NCBI GenBank assembly: GCA_003255025.1
Contig: QANY01000280.1
Location: forward strand, 626,941 to 690,940
Source: Datisca glomerata
Taxonomy: Eukaryota; Streptophyta; Magnoliopsida; Cucurbitales; Datiscaceae
DNA length: 64,000 nucleotides
Reading direction: 5' to 3'
Position 1 is the first letter of the stretch. Each line of letters opens with the position of its first letter. Positions 22,745 to 34,090 of this stretch are shown in pieces. The position numbers and the translations under genes are program-made. The notes under the pieces are model-generated. The model did not search any database and had not been told where the DNA came from. It worked only from the letters and a program-made list of their open reading frames with translations.

Positions 22745-22880
22745 AAGTCTACACGAAATCTACACGAAATCTACATGAGGAGCGTGAAGCTACACGAGGG
22801 AGCGTGAAGGCCTTGTGTAGTCTACACGAGGTTAGTGAAGGCCTCGTGTAGGCTACACGAAGACTACACGGTGTGCAGTT
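22745..22880. repeat. Palindromic CTACACGA repeats, cluster 1
   Basis: Six or more copies of CTACACGA or its complement TCGTGTAG, mixed with GGAGCGTGAAG spacers, in an interval between conserved parts of the Ulp1 gene. The unit is palindromic around a central base (CGTGTAGnCTACACG). Confidence 0.85.
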
Positions 22881-23212
22881 AATTAAGTTAAAAAACAAAT
22901 CATACTTACTTGTAGAAAAAAATCACCAACACTGATTCTGATTTGAGGGTTGTATTTTTTCAAATCCCTCCTCATGAGCTCCAAGTATGCATCGATATAC
23001 TGCAATGTAAAAAAGATTAGTTAAGATATTTGTAATTATTTTAAATACCACATTAAAAAAGAATATAAATAACTTCTTACATCTGACTCAAGTCATTGAT
23101 AAGGTGAAGAGACTAGTTTTTTGAATCAGGTAAGGTCAACGGTGCAAATCCAACGTCTACTTTCTCGTTTCTATACAACGAAAGTATCGATCAAAGTTAG
23201 GTACACGATTGG

Positions 23213-23292
23213 TTTATTACACGATCGTTACACAGACCTCGTGTAATTATCGTGTAGTCTACACGATGTTAGTGTAACCATCATGAATACTA
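23213..23292. repeat. Palindromic CTACACGA repeats, cluster 2
   Basis: A short cluster containing TCGTGTAGTCTACACGA plus two half-sites (CGTTACACAG, GTTAGTGTAAC). It lies in non-coding DNA of the Ulp1-type gene. Confidence 0.8.
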
Positions 23293-23612
23293 TACAAAGA
23301 AGAAGTGTACAAGAAAATTACAGAACTTACTTTACGCTTGGGTAGGTGAACCAGGCTTTAAAATGGGCTTCATCCTCAGAAGAACATCACCATATGCATG
23401 AAAAGGTTTGAAGTCCATTTTGGCAACAATATTATCATTAGCTTTTTTCCTTCGCTGCTTTTTTTAAGCCTTTTCGGCTTTCCAATTAGGTGACTCTAGG
23501 ACCCGAGATATTTTTATCTTCCTATTACCAAGTTCACCAAGGTAGACGAGCTCTTCTTCTTCTCCATCATTGGACTACGCCATTGACCAAGCAGAATCCA
23601 TCAATACAAATA

Positions 23613-24110
23613 TTATCGATGCAACCTTTTGTTCTTTTTTTTTTGTTTCTTCTTCTTCTTCTTCTTCTTCTTCTTCTTCTTCTTCTGCTTTTGCTTCTTC
23701 TGCTTCTTCCTCTTCTGCTTCTTCCTCTTCTTCTTCCTCCTCTTCTGCTTCTTCTTCTTTTTCTTTTTTTCTCTTCCCTTTCTTTTTCTATTTCTTTTCC
23801 CTTCTGTCTTTTTAACTTCCTCCTTCTTATTACCTTCCTTCTCTTCTTCCTTTTCATCTTCTTCTTCTTCCTCCTTCCGTTCCTTCGCTTCTTCTTCTTC
23901 CTTCTCTACCATCTCATCTTCTTCTTCCTTCTCTACCATATTTTCTTCTTTTTATTTTTCTTCTTCCTCATTTCGTTCCTTCTCTACCACCACCTCTTCT
24001 TCTTCCTTCTCTACCATCACCTCTTCTTCTTCCTTCTCTACCATAACTTCTTCTTTTTCATCCTCATCGTCGCTAGCCGTCATCATGGTAGATCGAGGAA
24101 AGAATGAGTA
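23613..24110 (-). pseudogene. Charged low-complexity linker of the DUF1985-Ulp1 gene, with (TTC)n expansion
   Basis: Plus-strand TTCTTC/TTCCTT runs encode, on the minus strand, Glu-rich repeats (VMVEKEEEE recurring about 24060-23900) passing into Lys/Arg-rich sequence. DUF1985-Ulp1 proteins usually have a long charged region between the two domains, and this lies between them in the right orientation. The plus-strand Phe/Leu/Ser frames of up to 205 codons are shadows of the repeat. No enzymatic motif is present. Confidence 0.55.
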
Positions 24111-24465
24111 ATCATTTGACCTCGATGTTACCAGATGAACCATTAAAATTTTAATTTGGGAAATTGCAAAGGAAATGTATAATTGCATGGACATAATCTT
24201 TTTATCCAATGAAGTGATCTTTTATTCCATTCCAATCAGACATTTCCTCACCCAATCTTCATGTCCATTGAGCTTCTTGTACATAGCCTTATTCTCCTAT
24301 GTTTTTCAATGACCTCGTCGGACCTCTTCCTCTTCTTCTTCTCCTATTCATTTTCAATGGCATCCTCCTCCTCATTAGCCTCATCTTCTACTGGAAAGGG
24401 TGATGGATGAGGCGTCGACTAAAAAAACATGTAATATTAAGCAGACAAAACAGAAAAATGTGACT

Positions 24466-24718
24466 ACATGATGGTCACACAGACCTCGTGTAATCATCGT
24501 GTAGACTACACGATGGTTATATAAACCTCGTGTAGTGCTTGTGTAGACTACAAGATGGTTAAACATATCTTGTGTAGTTATCGTGTAGACTACACAAGAT
24601 CAGTGTAGACTACACAAGATCAGTGTAGACTATACGAGATTAGTGTAACCATAGTGTAGACTACACGATGTCCGTGTAACCATCGTGTAGACTACACGAT
24701 GACTATATAAGGTCTGTG
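24466..24718. repeat. Palindromic CTACACGA repeats, cluster 3 (largest)
   Basis: About ten copies of GTAGACTACACGATGG-like units, alternating with ACCTCGTGTAG and GTGTAACCATCGTG spacers, spaced about 20-40 bases. The minus-strand frame 24381-24566 is generated by these units and is not a gene. Confidence 0.9.
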
Positions 24719-25211
24719 TTCAAGAAGAAGAAGGGTAGAAAATGATTTTGAACATACATTCTCTCCAACTACCGATCTCCAGAAGCTTTTTTCTACTTCC
24801 TCTTCAGCAGGGACCAAGGAAAGAACTGTCAACTAAAAGTGCAAGAAATATAAATCAGTATATGTGAAAGTAATATTAATTAAATTGTCAACATAATTCA
24901 CCAACATACATTCTCCTTCAAAATAATTTCCTTTTGAATATTCTTAACCGGTACTGTTGTGGTTGGACAACACTTGAGAATCATTGACACCTTGGTCGAA
25001 ACCTGGTTACCATACGAACTACCCACCAAGAGGATAATTTCAAATACCCGTGCCTATTTAAACAAAAGAGAGTAATTCAATACGCAACACATAAATAATT
25101 CAATACATCACAACATAGAATAAAATAAATTGCACCTGAAAGGTAAATGGACATCCATTGAGTGATTATCCATGAACAACAGTGGGGTATTTTTGTGTTT
25201 TTTTCTTGATC

Positions 25212-25790
25212 TTAAAGATCACCAAAAACAACCTTTGTATTCTTCACAACTAATAGTGATTTTATTGTTTTGGAGAACGAGAGGTCTCCCCACTGATATT
25301 GGTTGAACGCTTCAAGGCCGTCAACCAAAACCAACCATCTCTTCTCAATTAGGGTACGGTTCTCCTTCCCCAAAACAAAATGCTCTAGCAAATAAATTAG
25401 AGCCATCTTGACCGCATCAGAACTGACTTATATTCAGAGCTCTTGAACTTCTCCTCCAACTCAGCCATGGTTATTGATTGGGTTTTGGGAAAGTACAGAT
25501 CAGAGAGTCTGTTGGGGCCATGCGTCTTCTTCTCATCTCGGACTTCACCGAACTTTAGTCAGGTAATCAAAGAGAACTCCTTCTTGGAGAAGCACAGTGG
25601 CTCCTCATTGATAAGAAAATGGATCTCCTCCTCAGATGGAATGCCATCGACATATTTGGCCTCCCTGGCCAGCACATGTTGGCAGATAGTTGCTGAAAAC
25701 TTAGGGGATGAGAGATCAAGGAGATGGCCAAAGCATGTCTCCTTAAATAGGAAGAGTTGAGTAGCCGTCAGCTTGCTTTTGGAATTGTGT
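25212..25790 (-). pseudogene. DUF1985 domain fragment of a transposon-associated Ulp1 gene
   Basis: Read on the minus strand from about 25790: KLFLFKETCFGHLLDL, then EEEIHFLINEEPLCFSKKEF, a stop, and after a frame change LYFPKTQS and the open stretch LVDGLEAFNQYQWGDLSFS with VLGKENRTL before it. This order and spacing matches the plant DUF1985 domain, which occurs at the N side of Ulp1-like proteins in Mutator-like elements. There are at least one internal stop and two frame changes. The plus-strand frame at 25443-25760 is a shadow. Function of DUF1985 is unknown. Confidence 0.75.
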
Positions 25791-25879
25791 TTAAGTCATG
25801 GACGTATCTTAGTTGCATCTTTGATGAAGCCATAACCTGTAGAATATTCAAGGAAAACATAAGATCAATAAATGTACAC

Positions 25880-26150
25880 AATGCCCGTGTAGTTATCGTG
25901 AAGACTACACAAGGTGTACATGATGTTCGTGTAGTCATCGTGTAGACTACACGATGTGTACACGATCTTGGTATATTCCTCATGTAGCCTACATGAGGCT
26001 TACACGACCCTCGTGTAGTCCTCATGTAGCCTACACGAGGCTTGTGTCAACCCTGGTGTAGTTCTCTTGTAGCCTACATGAGGTTTACACTACCCACGTG
26101 TAGTCCTCGTGTAGACTACACGAAGGGTATACGACATTAGTGTAACTCAG
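25880..26150. repeat. Palindromic CTACACGA repeats, cluster 4
   Basis: About nine copies of the same CGTGTAGnCTACACG family, here with TACACGAGG and TACATGAGG variants, directly upstream of the DUF1985 fragment. The minus-strand frame 25768-26025 is partly created by it. Confidence 0.88.
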
Positions 26151-27709
26151 AAAATAGACACCCACCAAGACCAACACCTCAAAAACCCAAAAAAAAATCT
26201 CAGAAACCCAAAAAAAACATTATTGTGATTCAGACATTCACAAAAAATGAAAACGCAAAAATTCAGGAAAAACCCCTTAGAAACCCATTAAAAACACCTT
26301 AGAATTAAAAAAAAACTCATAAATTTGAAAACCTACCTTGTTGTTTTTCCTTGCTGCGGGAGACGAAGACTTTTTCAGATTTACAGAGAGAGATGCTTGC
26401 TGCGACTTCGAGAGAGAGAGTTACAATAAGACGAAGGGGTGGAGTTTCGTGTAATCATTTTTTTTTCAAGCCGTCATTTGGAATAATTTTTTTTGGTAAC
26501 TTCACAAGTTGATTTTGAATTGAAAGTGAGTCAGAGATGAAGCGAAAATTAATGTTAGGCTCTTTTTTTACAAAATGACTAGTGTAGAGGTCTATTTTAG
26601 TAAAAATTCTTAATAAAAAATACGGGATTGAAAATTGACGAGATACCTCTTTTCCATTGGGAAACTTTTGATTAGCCTGTTAAGTTTTCTCAGGTCTCTC
26701 GGCGATTTTCCCAGAAACTCTCAACCAATTTCCTTCGTCATTTCCTTCACAGAGTCTCCATCTTCAACCTCAAAATACAACACACAACCTAGGGCTTGAT
26801 CTTCCCGATTACCATCTTTAGTCTTTTCTAGTCTTTCGCAGCTTCTCCCTCTAAAAATCCAAACCCACAACCTAGCTAGGGCTTGACCTTCGTCGAAGAA
26901 GAGAGAGAGCAGAGCCTGTCCATTAGCTTCTCTCTCTTGATTAGCTTCTATCTTTCTCTCTATTCAAAAACAGAGAAAGAGCAAGGATTTGTGAGGCTGA
27001 GGAATTTTCAGATTCTTTGGTTTTCGTTGATTTTCAGGTATGTTCTCTGGTCTTTTTCTAAATCTTTCGATATATAACGAAATGTCTTCTCTCTGTTCTT
27101 TAGTCGAGAAAAAATCTGTCTAAGTTCTTAACGAAATTTGATTTTCGTTGATTTTTAGGTTTAATTCTGAGTTCTAAGTCTTTGCATCTCCTTTCTCCTT
27201 CGCGTTTCTCCTTCGCGTTTCTCACTTGGGGTTAGGGTTGCTTCTTCTCTTAATTTCCTTCTATTTCAATTTCTTTATATTTTTTTCGTCAAAAACTAAT
27301 TTTATCAGAAATCACCCTATGTCCTGGGGTTCAATTAAATGTTTTCTTTATTTATCCCATCCTAAGTCCTCTGTACTGGCAGTTTTGATTGTTGCAAACC
27401 TCAATTTTCCCTCCTGAGTGGCTTCTCCTTTCCTGTCCGTACACTGGACTCTTTGGGATTTTTATGCATGTTTTCTATATATGAAGGCCTTTCAGCAGGC
27501 ACGTTGTGTAGTTGTATAAGCATTTATTTCTTGAGTGACCTCTCCTATTTGAACTTTTGAGGCTTCTGATTGCCCAGAAGAACCTGATGTTGGACTTTTT
27601 AAATTTGATGTCACTAGATATTTGATATCTCCATCACCCAAATTATATTTTAGCGCTGTTGGAATGGTCACTGAACTGTGGTTTCTTGTATTTTAACAGT
27701 AAACTGTAG
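26150..27709. other. No clear gene; UTR-like CT-rich sequence
   Basis: 26340-26460 is probably upstream leader of the minus-strand DUF1985-Ulp1 gene. 26650-27220 on the plus strand is CT-rich, with repeated CCTAGGGCTTGA motifs and TTTTCAGGT splice-like sites, resembling a 5' untranslated exon and intron of a plant gene. It lies upstream of the MAP70 fragment but I cannot link it to MAP70. Short open frames here have no recognisable domain. Confidence 0.4.
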
Positions 27710-28321
27710 CTTACTGAAGAATTATCAAAAGTGGAGGAGAAGCTAAAGTTAACAGAATCTTTTCTTGAAAGCAAGGTACCGCTCCAATCCTCTTGCAACT
27801 TCTCTTGTACTTCCCACCTTGTCCTGATAGTCATTTTATCTAATACAAAATTTTCAGAATCTTGAAATAAAGAAAATCAATGATGAGAAGAAGGCTTCCA
27901 GGGCAGGCCAATTTGTTGCTGAAGCCACTCTTAGAAGGGTTCATGCAGCTCAGAAGGATGATTGATATGCCTCCAATTGAAGCTATTCTTGCACCTCTAG
28001 AGGCTAAACTCAAGCTTGCCAGGCAAGAGGTATGTGTTGTATTCTTATAAATGATGATGATTTCTCAATTGGCATACATCAAAGAGGACAATAAAAATAC
28101 GAACCTTAGGGTGATTAATCAGTTTCCATTTTTTCTTTTCTTCCTTGCAGATTGCAAAGCTTCAAGATGACAATAAAGCATTGGATCGTCTAACAAAATC
28201 AAAAGAAGCAGCTTTACTTGAGGCTGAGAGGACTGTTCAGGTTGCTTTAGCAAAGTCCTCTATGGTGGATGACCTCCAGAATAAAAAACAAGAATTGATG
28301 AAGCAGATAGAAATTTGCCAG
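27710..28321 (+). pseudogene. MAP70: MAP70 (microtubule-associated protein 70) gene fragment, three exons
   Basis: MAP70 proteins are plant-specific coiled-coil proteins that bind cortical microtubules. Three consecutive exons survive with introns: 27710-27775 (LTEELSKVEEKLKLTESF), 27858-28029 (IKKINDEKKA, EATLRRVHAAQKDD, IEAILAPLEAKLKLARQE) and 28151-28321 (LQDDNKALDRLTKSKEAALL, MVDDLQNKKQELMKQIEICQ). AG acceptors and GT donors are intact. Exon two has one extra T at about 27962, giving GATTGATATG and shifting the frame before MPPIE. Upstream exons (N end) and all downstream exons are missing: the next sequence, 28395-28512, does not resemble MAP70. It is a truncated copy and not an active gene, and is followed by pieces of two other genes. 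Confidence 0.88.
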
Positions 28322-28389
28322 GTCATTGTTTTTGGGTTTTCAACTAGTGATCATTAGAAAGTTCCTTTTCTTGTATGTTACTGACTTAT

Positions 28390-28514
28390 TGGTACTATTC
28401 TTCTTTTCTGATTATGAAACCAAAATATTGGAATTACTTAATGAAGATACTGAAGTTAACGAAAAACTGAGAACGTTAGCACCTAGAGTCTCTAAATCTT
28501 GGAAAAAAATTTAG
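28390..28514 (+). other. Short open stretch of unknown origin
   Basis: After a polypyrimidine run, DYETKILELLNEDTEVNEKL is followed within 15 codons by a stop. The frame is open for about 35 codons and looks coding in composition, but I do not recognise it. It may be part of another captured exon. Confidence 0.25.
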
Positions 28515-28949
28515 CCATCGTATCATGAAACAAACCAAAATTTGCACAATTTGATTAACTTGCTGCTATTAGATAAGAGCAAGAAATTTGACAGACTACT
28601 TGTGGGTAACAGAATTTTAACTAACCACAGAATAATTGTTTAGGTGCTCACATGTTAGCACTAAAAGGTTTAAGAAAAAAAATGAAAATTTGGAAAAAAT
28701 GGATAACGGATAATAAGGGAAACACTATAATTGTGATGAAAATAATTGTTAATGTACACAGACTCATACAAAAATTCTACACATTAATTTACCTAACTCT
28801 ATTTCTCAATGTGTCCACTTAATGCTCTATTCAAGTAGGATCGATGTAAAGTATATTATTTCGAGGACTTAATCAAATATCTCCTGGGCTTCTATTATGC
28901 TATACTGACAGAAAAACAGAACAAGGCAGAGAGACATTAGGTGGTGTGA

Positions 28950-29471
28950 TTAAGAGCCAAGGGAGAAACTTATGAAGAAATAAGTCAGTATAAACGTTTT
29001 GTTCTTAATTTGTTGATAGATTTACTAAAAATAGTGTTAGTAAGAAGGTATGAACTTTGCATTCTTAATTAGCTGATAAATTTTGTTAATAACAGTGTTA
29101 AATTAAAAAATGATGTGATTTAGATTCTATGAAGTACTTTGAACTTTTATATTATGGGAAAAATCTGCAAATAACATTCTAATGAAGTGATAATGTTTGA
29201 AAGTCAAATATAGTTGGTTGCTCATGTATGGTATCTGATCAATCTGAAGTGAGTTAATAGGGGTATGGTTTTTCGAAGCTTGGTTTGAAGGACTTGGTTT
29301 CTTTCTCTTGGCTTATGAAGAACGATTGAAAGACGCATGTATGTTATTCTTTTTCTTTCATCTTTGTTTTTCTTTAACAGATAGTGGGGTTGGCAAGGGC
29401 AATGATCAAATACAGTGTAAAGGTGGAAGGCTTGGTTGATGTTGTTGACATTGTAGGAACAGGTGGTGATG
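28950..29471 (+). pseudogene. PAT1: Anthranilate phosphoribosyltransferase (tryptophan biosynthesis) gene fragment
   Basis: The full enzyme (TrpD family; plastid PAT1 in plants) transfers phosphoribose to anthranilate. Two partial exons remain: 28950-28979 reads LRAKGETYEE and 29381-29471 reads IVGLARAMIK, KVEGLVDVVDIVGTGGD. The last motif is the conserved glycine-rich phosphate-binding loop; the sequence then breaks before the usual NTVN residues. The intron between them keeps its acceptor (TTTAACAG) but the donor reads ATAAGT where GTAAGT is expected. A stop precedes the first stretch. Only about 40 of the roughly 350 expected catalytic-domain residues are present. Confidence 0.82.
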
Positions 29472-29704
29472 TGGAGCCCCCCACCTGAAACAAAATTGGT
29501 CTGAATTCCTTCCCCTTGTAGGTCTGATATGTGATCGAGGGCTTACTCTTGGCGACTTGATTGGGGTCTTTGCATGACTTCTTCGATCATCTTGGTAACA
29601 AATTAAATTTTATTTTTAGTTGATATATCAATTGTCATGTATGAACTGCAATATCTGACTTAAAACAATGATGTGGCACTTTTACATGTCCATTCATTTG
29701 TCAG

Positions 29705-29950
29705 GCATGAAACAACTGCGTTTCAAACCTGCATATAATCCTTACAGTGAACCTAGCATGGAAATTTTCAGGTGATCTATTGAGTTCCTCTAGTATAGTA
29801 GTAACTGTCAAGCATTCAGAATGATTAATTTATTCTGTTTGCCAGTTATCACGAAGGCTTTGGGAAATGGGTTGAAGTCGGAAACTCCGGGATATTTAGA
29901 CCTGAGATGCTAACCATGGGACTTCCGGAAGATGTTCGAGTTATATGCTT
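29705..29950 (+). pseudogene. Phenylalanyl-tRNA synthetase alpha subunit gene fragment
   Basis: The cytosolic enzyme charges tRNA-Phe. Exon 29705-29771 reads [21 protein letters not shown] and splices (AG|T, intact GT...AG) to 29846-29950, [31 protein letters not shown]. These are the class II catalytic-core motifs of the alpha subunit near its C end. One codon is missing before MGLPED, and the match ends abruptly after VRVI, where the family continues with A-W-G. Everything upstream and downstream is absent. It is the third unrelated host-gene piece in 2.3 kb, all on the plus strand. Confidence 0.85.
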
Positions 29951-30639
29951 ATTTGGTTATTGGTATGAACTAGATTAGCTAGCATTAATTTTAAATGTGT
30001 TAACTTAGTTCAATGTTGATAACTTAGTTATTTTTATAATGCATGAACTACAATGACTTGAGGCTATTGAACATGAACGCCCTAACTTTGAAGAACTGGA
30101 CTTTAGGCTTTATATGATATTTTAGTTAACTTTTGAGGTTATTTTGTAGTATTTTATGAAACATTTAGATGCTTTTAGCTTTTTAGAACAAATAATGATG
30201 ATATGTGGATGATTAGACTTAGTGATGATATTCTTTAGTTTCTTATTGTATTTTTGTGGAACTGAAATAATATATTAATGTTATTAAACATTTAATTGAT
30301 GTTATATAATTTTTAACTTGTTAATATATATGTAAACCAGGTACATGTAAATTAACTATAAAAAATAATATTTATAAAATGCCACTAAAAATAATTCACA
30401 AGTATTAAAAACATTTGTTGAATACATTCAACTGGGGTTTGAAAATCATATTTAACAATGTTCTATAGGAGTCTAAAAATCTTGTAAAAAGTGAGAGACC
30501 ACAGGGTTCTTTATAGGAGGTATTGCGGCTTTTGAAAACGCAGGCTTTTAATATGAGGGGTTGTCACAGTCGCGAGAACCCTGTAGATTATTTTTCACAA
30601 AATTTTCTATCTCTTGTAGAATGTCATATTTCTTGTAGT
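29951..30639. other. No gene; contains a short inverted repeat
   Basis: This AT-rich interval separates the captured gene pieces from the LINE. A perfect 10-base inverted repeat, ACAGGGTTCT at 30501-30510 and AGAACCCTGT at 30575-30584, encloses 64 bases with GCGGCTTTTGAAAACGC. It could be a small element end, but I found no matching partner at the left side of the gene-fragment block. Confidence 0.5.
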
Positions 30640-32665
30640 GAGTAGACGATGTCCTTGGGTGTACCACTTATTTTTTGCTGATGACAGCGTGATGTTTTTT
30701 AAAGTTGACGAGGCTAACATTTTATTTATGAAATCCTGCTTAGAGGAGTATTCTCGAGCGTCGGGGTAGTTGGAAAATTTCAATAAGTATGTTATAGTTT
30801 TCTCACCTAACTTTTTGCATGATTTGAAGAGGGAAGTTGTTTCTCGATTGGGAGTGAACATTGCCTCTTGTCATGGAAAATATCTTGGCCTTCCTTCAAT
30901 TATAGGGGCGGGTAAAAGAAAACTGTTTGATTCGGTGCTGTCAAAGGCAAGGAGTCTGATGAACATCTAGAGAGATAATTTTCGATCGGTGGGAAGGAGG
31001 TCTTAATTAAAGTTGTTATCCAGTCCCTTCCATTTATTTCATGAATGTTTTTCAATTGCAAGTCTCTTTTATGCAAGGATCTCAGCGCGACTATGGCTAA
31101 GTTTTGGTGGGGGTCTTCGAATCAAAACAGGAAGATTCATTGGCTGGCTTGGGAGAAAATGTGTAGACCGAAGTCAAGGGGGGGTCTAGGGTTCAAGTCC
31201 CTGGGGATTTTCAACCAAGCCCTTCTAGCCAAGCAAGTTTGGTGCATTTTGCTAAACCCTTCCTCCTTGGTGGCTCGTGTGCTCAAAACTCGCTACTTTT
31301 CGAATGAATCTACCTTGGAGTGTGATAAAAAATCCGTAAGCTCTTTTCTGTGGAAGAGTCTTATGTGGGATGGATAAATTATTCGAAAATGAGTCAAATA
31401 GAGGATTGGAAATGGTCGCTTGGTTAAGACTTTTAGTGATCTGTAGTTACCTAGGCTAAATTCATTTTGTACCATCACACCAAAGACTGGTAGCTCTCCT
31501 TCGCTTGTGGCAGACTTCATAAAGAATGGGGAATGAGACTCCGACCTTATTAATGCCCATTTTCTCTCTATTGATAAGGAAGTCATCCTTTCTATCCCCA
31601 TCTGGAATGTTGCTATGGCAGATTCCTTCATGTGGCACTTTGATTGCAAAGGGAATTATTCAGTTAGAAGTGGGTATCATGTGGAGTTGTACTCACTAGG
31701 TAGGAGTTACCCTTCGAGCGGGTCCGCCCTTAAAAGTTGGTGGAAGAAGGTATCGATCCTGGATATCCCAAACAAGGTCAAAATTTGTTTGTGGAGAGCC
31801 ACTTATGATTTCATCTCGTCGAGTCACAATTTGGCACGAAGGAAAGTCAAAGAGGATAGTCGGTGCCCGTTGTGTGGTAAAGTGGATTCTACATTCCATG
31901 CACTATTTTTCTACAAGTTTGCGATAAAAGTGTTGGATAAAGAAGATTTTCCCCCTCCCTCCCAATAGTTGTCAGGTGTGGCCCATGAAGACTTTAATGG
32001 GTGCTTTCTGTGAGGATTTGAGCATAAGAGTTCTTAACAGATTCGCTTTGGTGTACTGGGGTATTTGGTCTTTCAAGAACAAAGCCCTCCATGGAAACTT
32101 TCTTCTCGACAGTGTTGATATTTCTTCGTGGTGTAAATGTTTCCAAGATGATTATTCAAAAGCAATTGGGAGCCTTTTTCTCCGGCTTCTATCTCAATGG
32201 CTCCTCCTTGCAAAACTTGGATTAAGCCATGTTTGAGGGGAGTTGAAACTGAACGTGGACGGCGCTACGGGCAACAATGGGGGTAGTGGGTTAAGCGGTT
32301 TGATTCGGGACCATAGAGGAGATGTGGTTTTTGCTTTTGCGGTGCATGTTCAACCCAGCTATTATGGAGGGTCTTGCTTTGAGAGAAGACCTTTCGTTTG
32401 CGCTTAATAGAACTTTTTAGGTTAATGAGGTTGAATTAGACTGCATTCAGCTTATTCAGGGGATGAACTCCCATTCGGAGGATCTTTCTGAGTTTGGGGG
32501 AATCGTTGAAGATTGCATGAGTCTCTGTGTGGATTCGCTCTCGCCATCTTTCAGGCATTGCCCTCGTTCAGCAAATGAAGTTGTTTATCGTCTGGCTCGT
32601 TAGAGTCTTTCTATCGAAAACAGCCAAATTTGATTGGTCGTTTGTCCGCCTTACATTTTAGATTT
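30640..32665 (+). pseudogene. LINE (non-LTR retrotransposon) reverse transcriptase 3' half, decayed
   Basis: Starting near 30650 the sequence reads HLFFADDSVMFF, the active-site FADD box of plant L1-type reverse transcriptase, then FNKYVIVFSPN, KYLGLPSIIGAGKR, ATMAKFWWGSS, KIHWLAWEKMC and GGLGFKSLGIFNQALLAKQ (31090-31240). 31615-31930 is the zf-RVT region (WWKKVSILDIPNKVKICLWR, CPLCGKVDSTFHALF), and about 32240-32640 is an RNase H-like end (LNVDGATG, LIRDHRGD, CPRSANEVVYRLAR). Frames change several times with many stops. The 5' half with ORF1 and endonuclease is missing, as is usual for 5'-truncated LINEs; no poly(A) tail is evident. Confidence 0.88.
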
Positions 32666-34002
32666 AATTTGGCCTTGAGCTCTGTAGATTCATTTTTAGC
32701 TTTATGCTAGTTACAAAAAATTAGAATTAGCAGGAATAATGATCTATTGATATGATTTTTTTTGTTAAAATATTTTTGCACTTTCAAATCTTGAAGGTTA
32801 AAAAAACCAAACTTCGTTATGCAATTTGCTTCCACACCTCTCACATGTTGTTACATTTTGGAAATGAAATTAGATTGGTACACAAAGTTACAACCCGTTC
32901 GTTACAATTGGAGTTATTTTGTAGGTTACAATTAAATACATTGCTGTACATCTAGGTTTTAGAATTATAAGTGTCTATAATTAAGACTATATGAAATGCT
33001 AGTATGATTTATGCTTTGAAAACATGCCTGATAAGACTGATCAATGATTTTTAAAATATGAATATTAATATCATGGTAAAGAGATGATATAAGCATCTCT
33101 GATTTGGGACAACATAATGAAATATGTGGGAGTTTTGTTCCATATACTGCTTTTAGGCTTGAGTCTCGAGCAACCCATTATAATTATCAATCGAAATTGC
33201 ATGTATAAATTAAAATTCTTAATCATATTATTACAAAAGTGGTAATTCATTCCAAGAAAATCAGTACAGATCTAAATCAAGAAAACAAAAAGATACAAGT
33301 CTACCAACAAAGATACATCAAATCTCAAAGGATTAGCATGGAAGTTTAACAACTAAAATACATAAATCAGTCATACCAGTAAAAATCTTGCTGAACAAAT
33401 AAAGATGATAATATAAAACTTTTCATCTTGGCTCGTTAGGAGTACCTTCGCTTGTCTGATTGAAGTGGATTTTGTCAAACGATTCAATGAAATATCAAAC
33501 ATAATCGACCGTCAAAACTTATAGATCTAAACTAGATATACATCGAAATACACATAAAGCAAACACTACCAAAGGAAAACATTATAGATTTAGATTTAGG
33601 TGATCATTATAAATCTAGATCTAGGTGGAGAAAAAATCATCATGATCTAGATCTAGATAGGTGGAGGAAAAATCATTACAAGGGAAGAAAACAGAGGTAG
33701 AGTGGTAGGAAAAAAAACTCACTGGAATAAGAGTTTTGAGAGATATTCTCCTATTGAGGAGCCTAAATAAATACCAATTGCTTAATTAAGTAAAAATAGT
33801 TGGCTAAAACAATGGCAACCACACACTGCCTCTTGCTATTATCTTAGATCACAACATATTGGGTATATAGTTACATTACACTTGAATTGAATTGAATTAA
33901 ATTATTTTTCGTAAAAAATTGCAAGAATTGCTACGAATCTTCCAAAAATTGTCTTAACGCAATTATTCTTACAAAAAATATATTTTTTTGTCAAAATCAG
34001 TT
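32666..34002. other. AT-rich intergenic DNA, no gene seen
   Basis: No recognisable coding region. 33580-33660 contains several imperfect copies of GATCTAGATCTAGGTGG, and 33715-33830 looks like leader sequence of an unidentified element. Frames of 60-70 codons are not supported. Confidence 0.5.
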
Positions 34003-34090
34003 CACTAAAATAGGATTGGCTCAACAACAATCCACTGAAATAGGATTGGCTCAACAACAATCCACTGAAATAGGATTGGCTCAACAACAA
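34003..34090. repeat. 30-bp tandem repeat, three copies
   Basis: Three copies of a 30-base unit containing TAGGATTGGCTCAACAAC, nearly identical. The minus-strand frame across it is a repeat artefact (YFSGLLLSQS three times). Confidence 0.95.

Noticed and set aside
23490..24111. Plus-strand frames of 160-205 codons rich in Phe, Leu and Ser
   Set aside because: They are translations of a (TTC)n tract. The minus-strand acidic and basic frame fits the DUF1985-Ulp1 linker better.
30501..30584. Terminal inverted repeats bounding the captured gene block
   Set aside because: The 10-base inverted repeat encloses only 64 bases and no partner was seen at the left side of the block.
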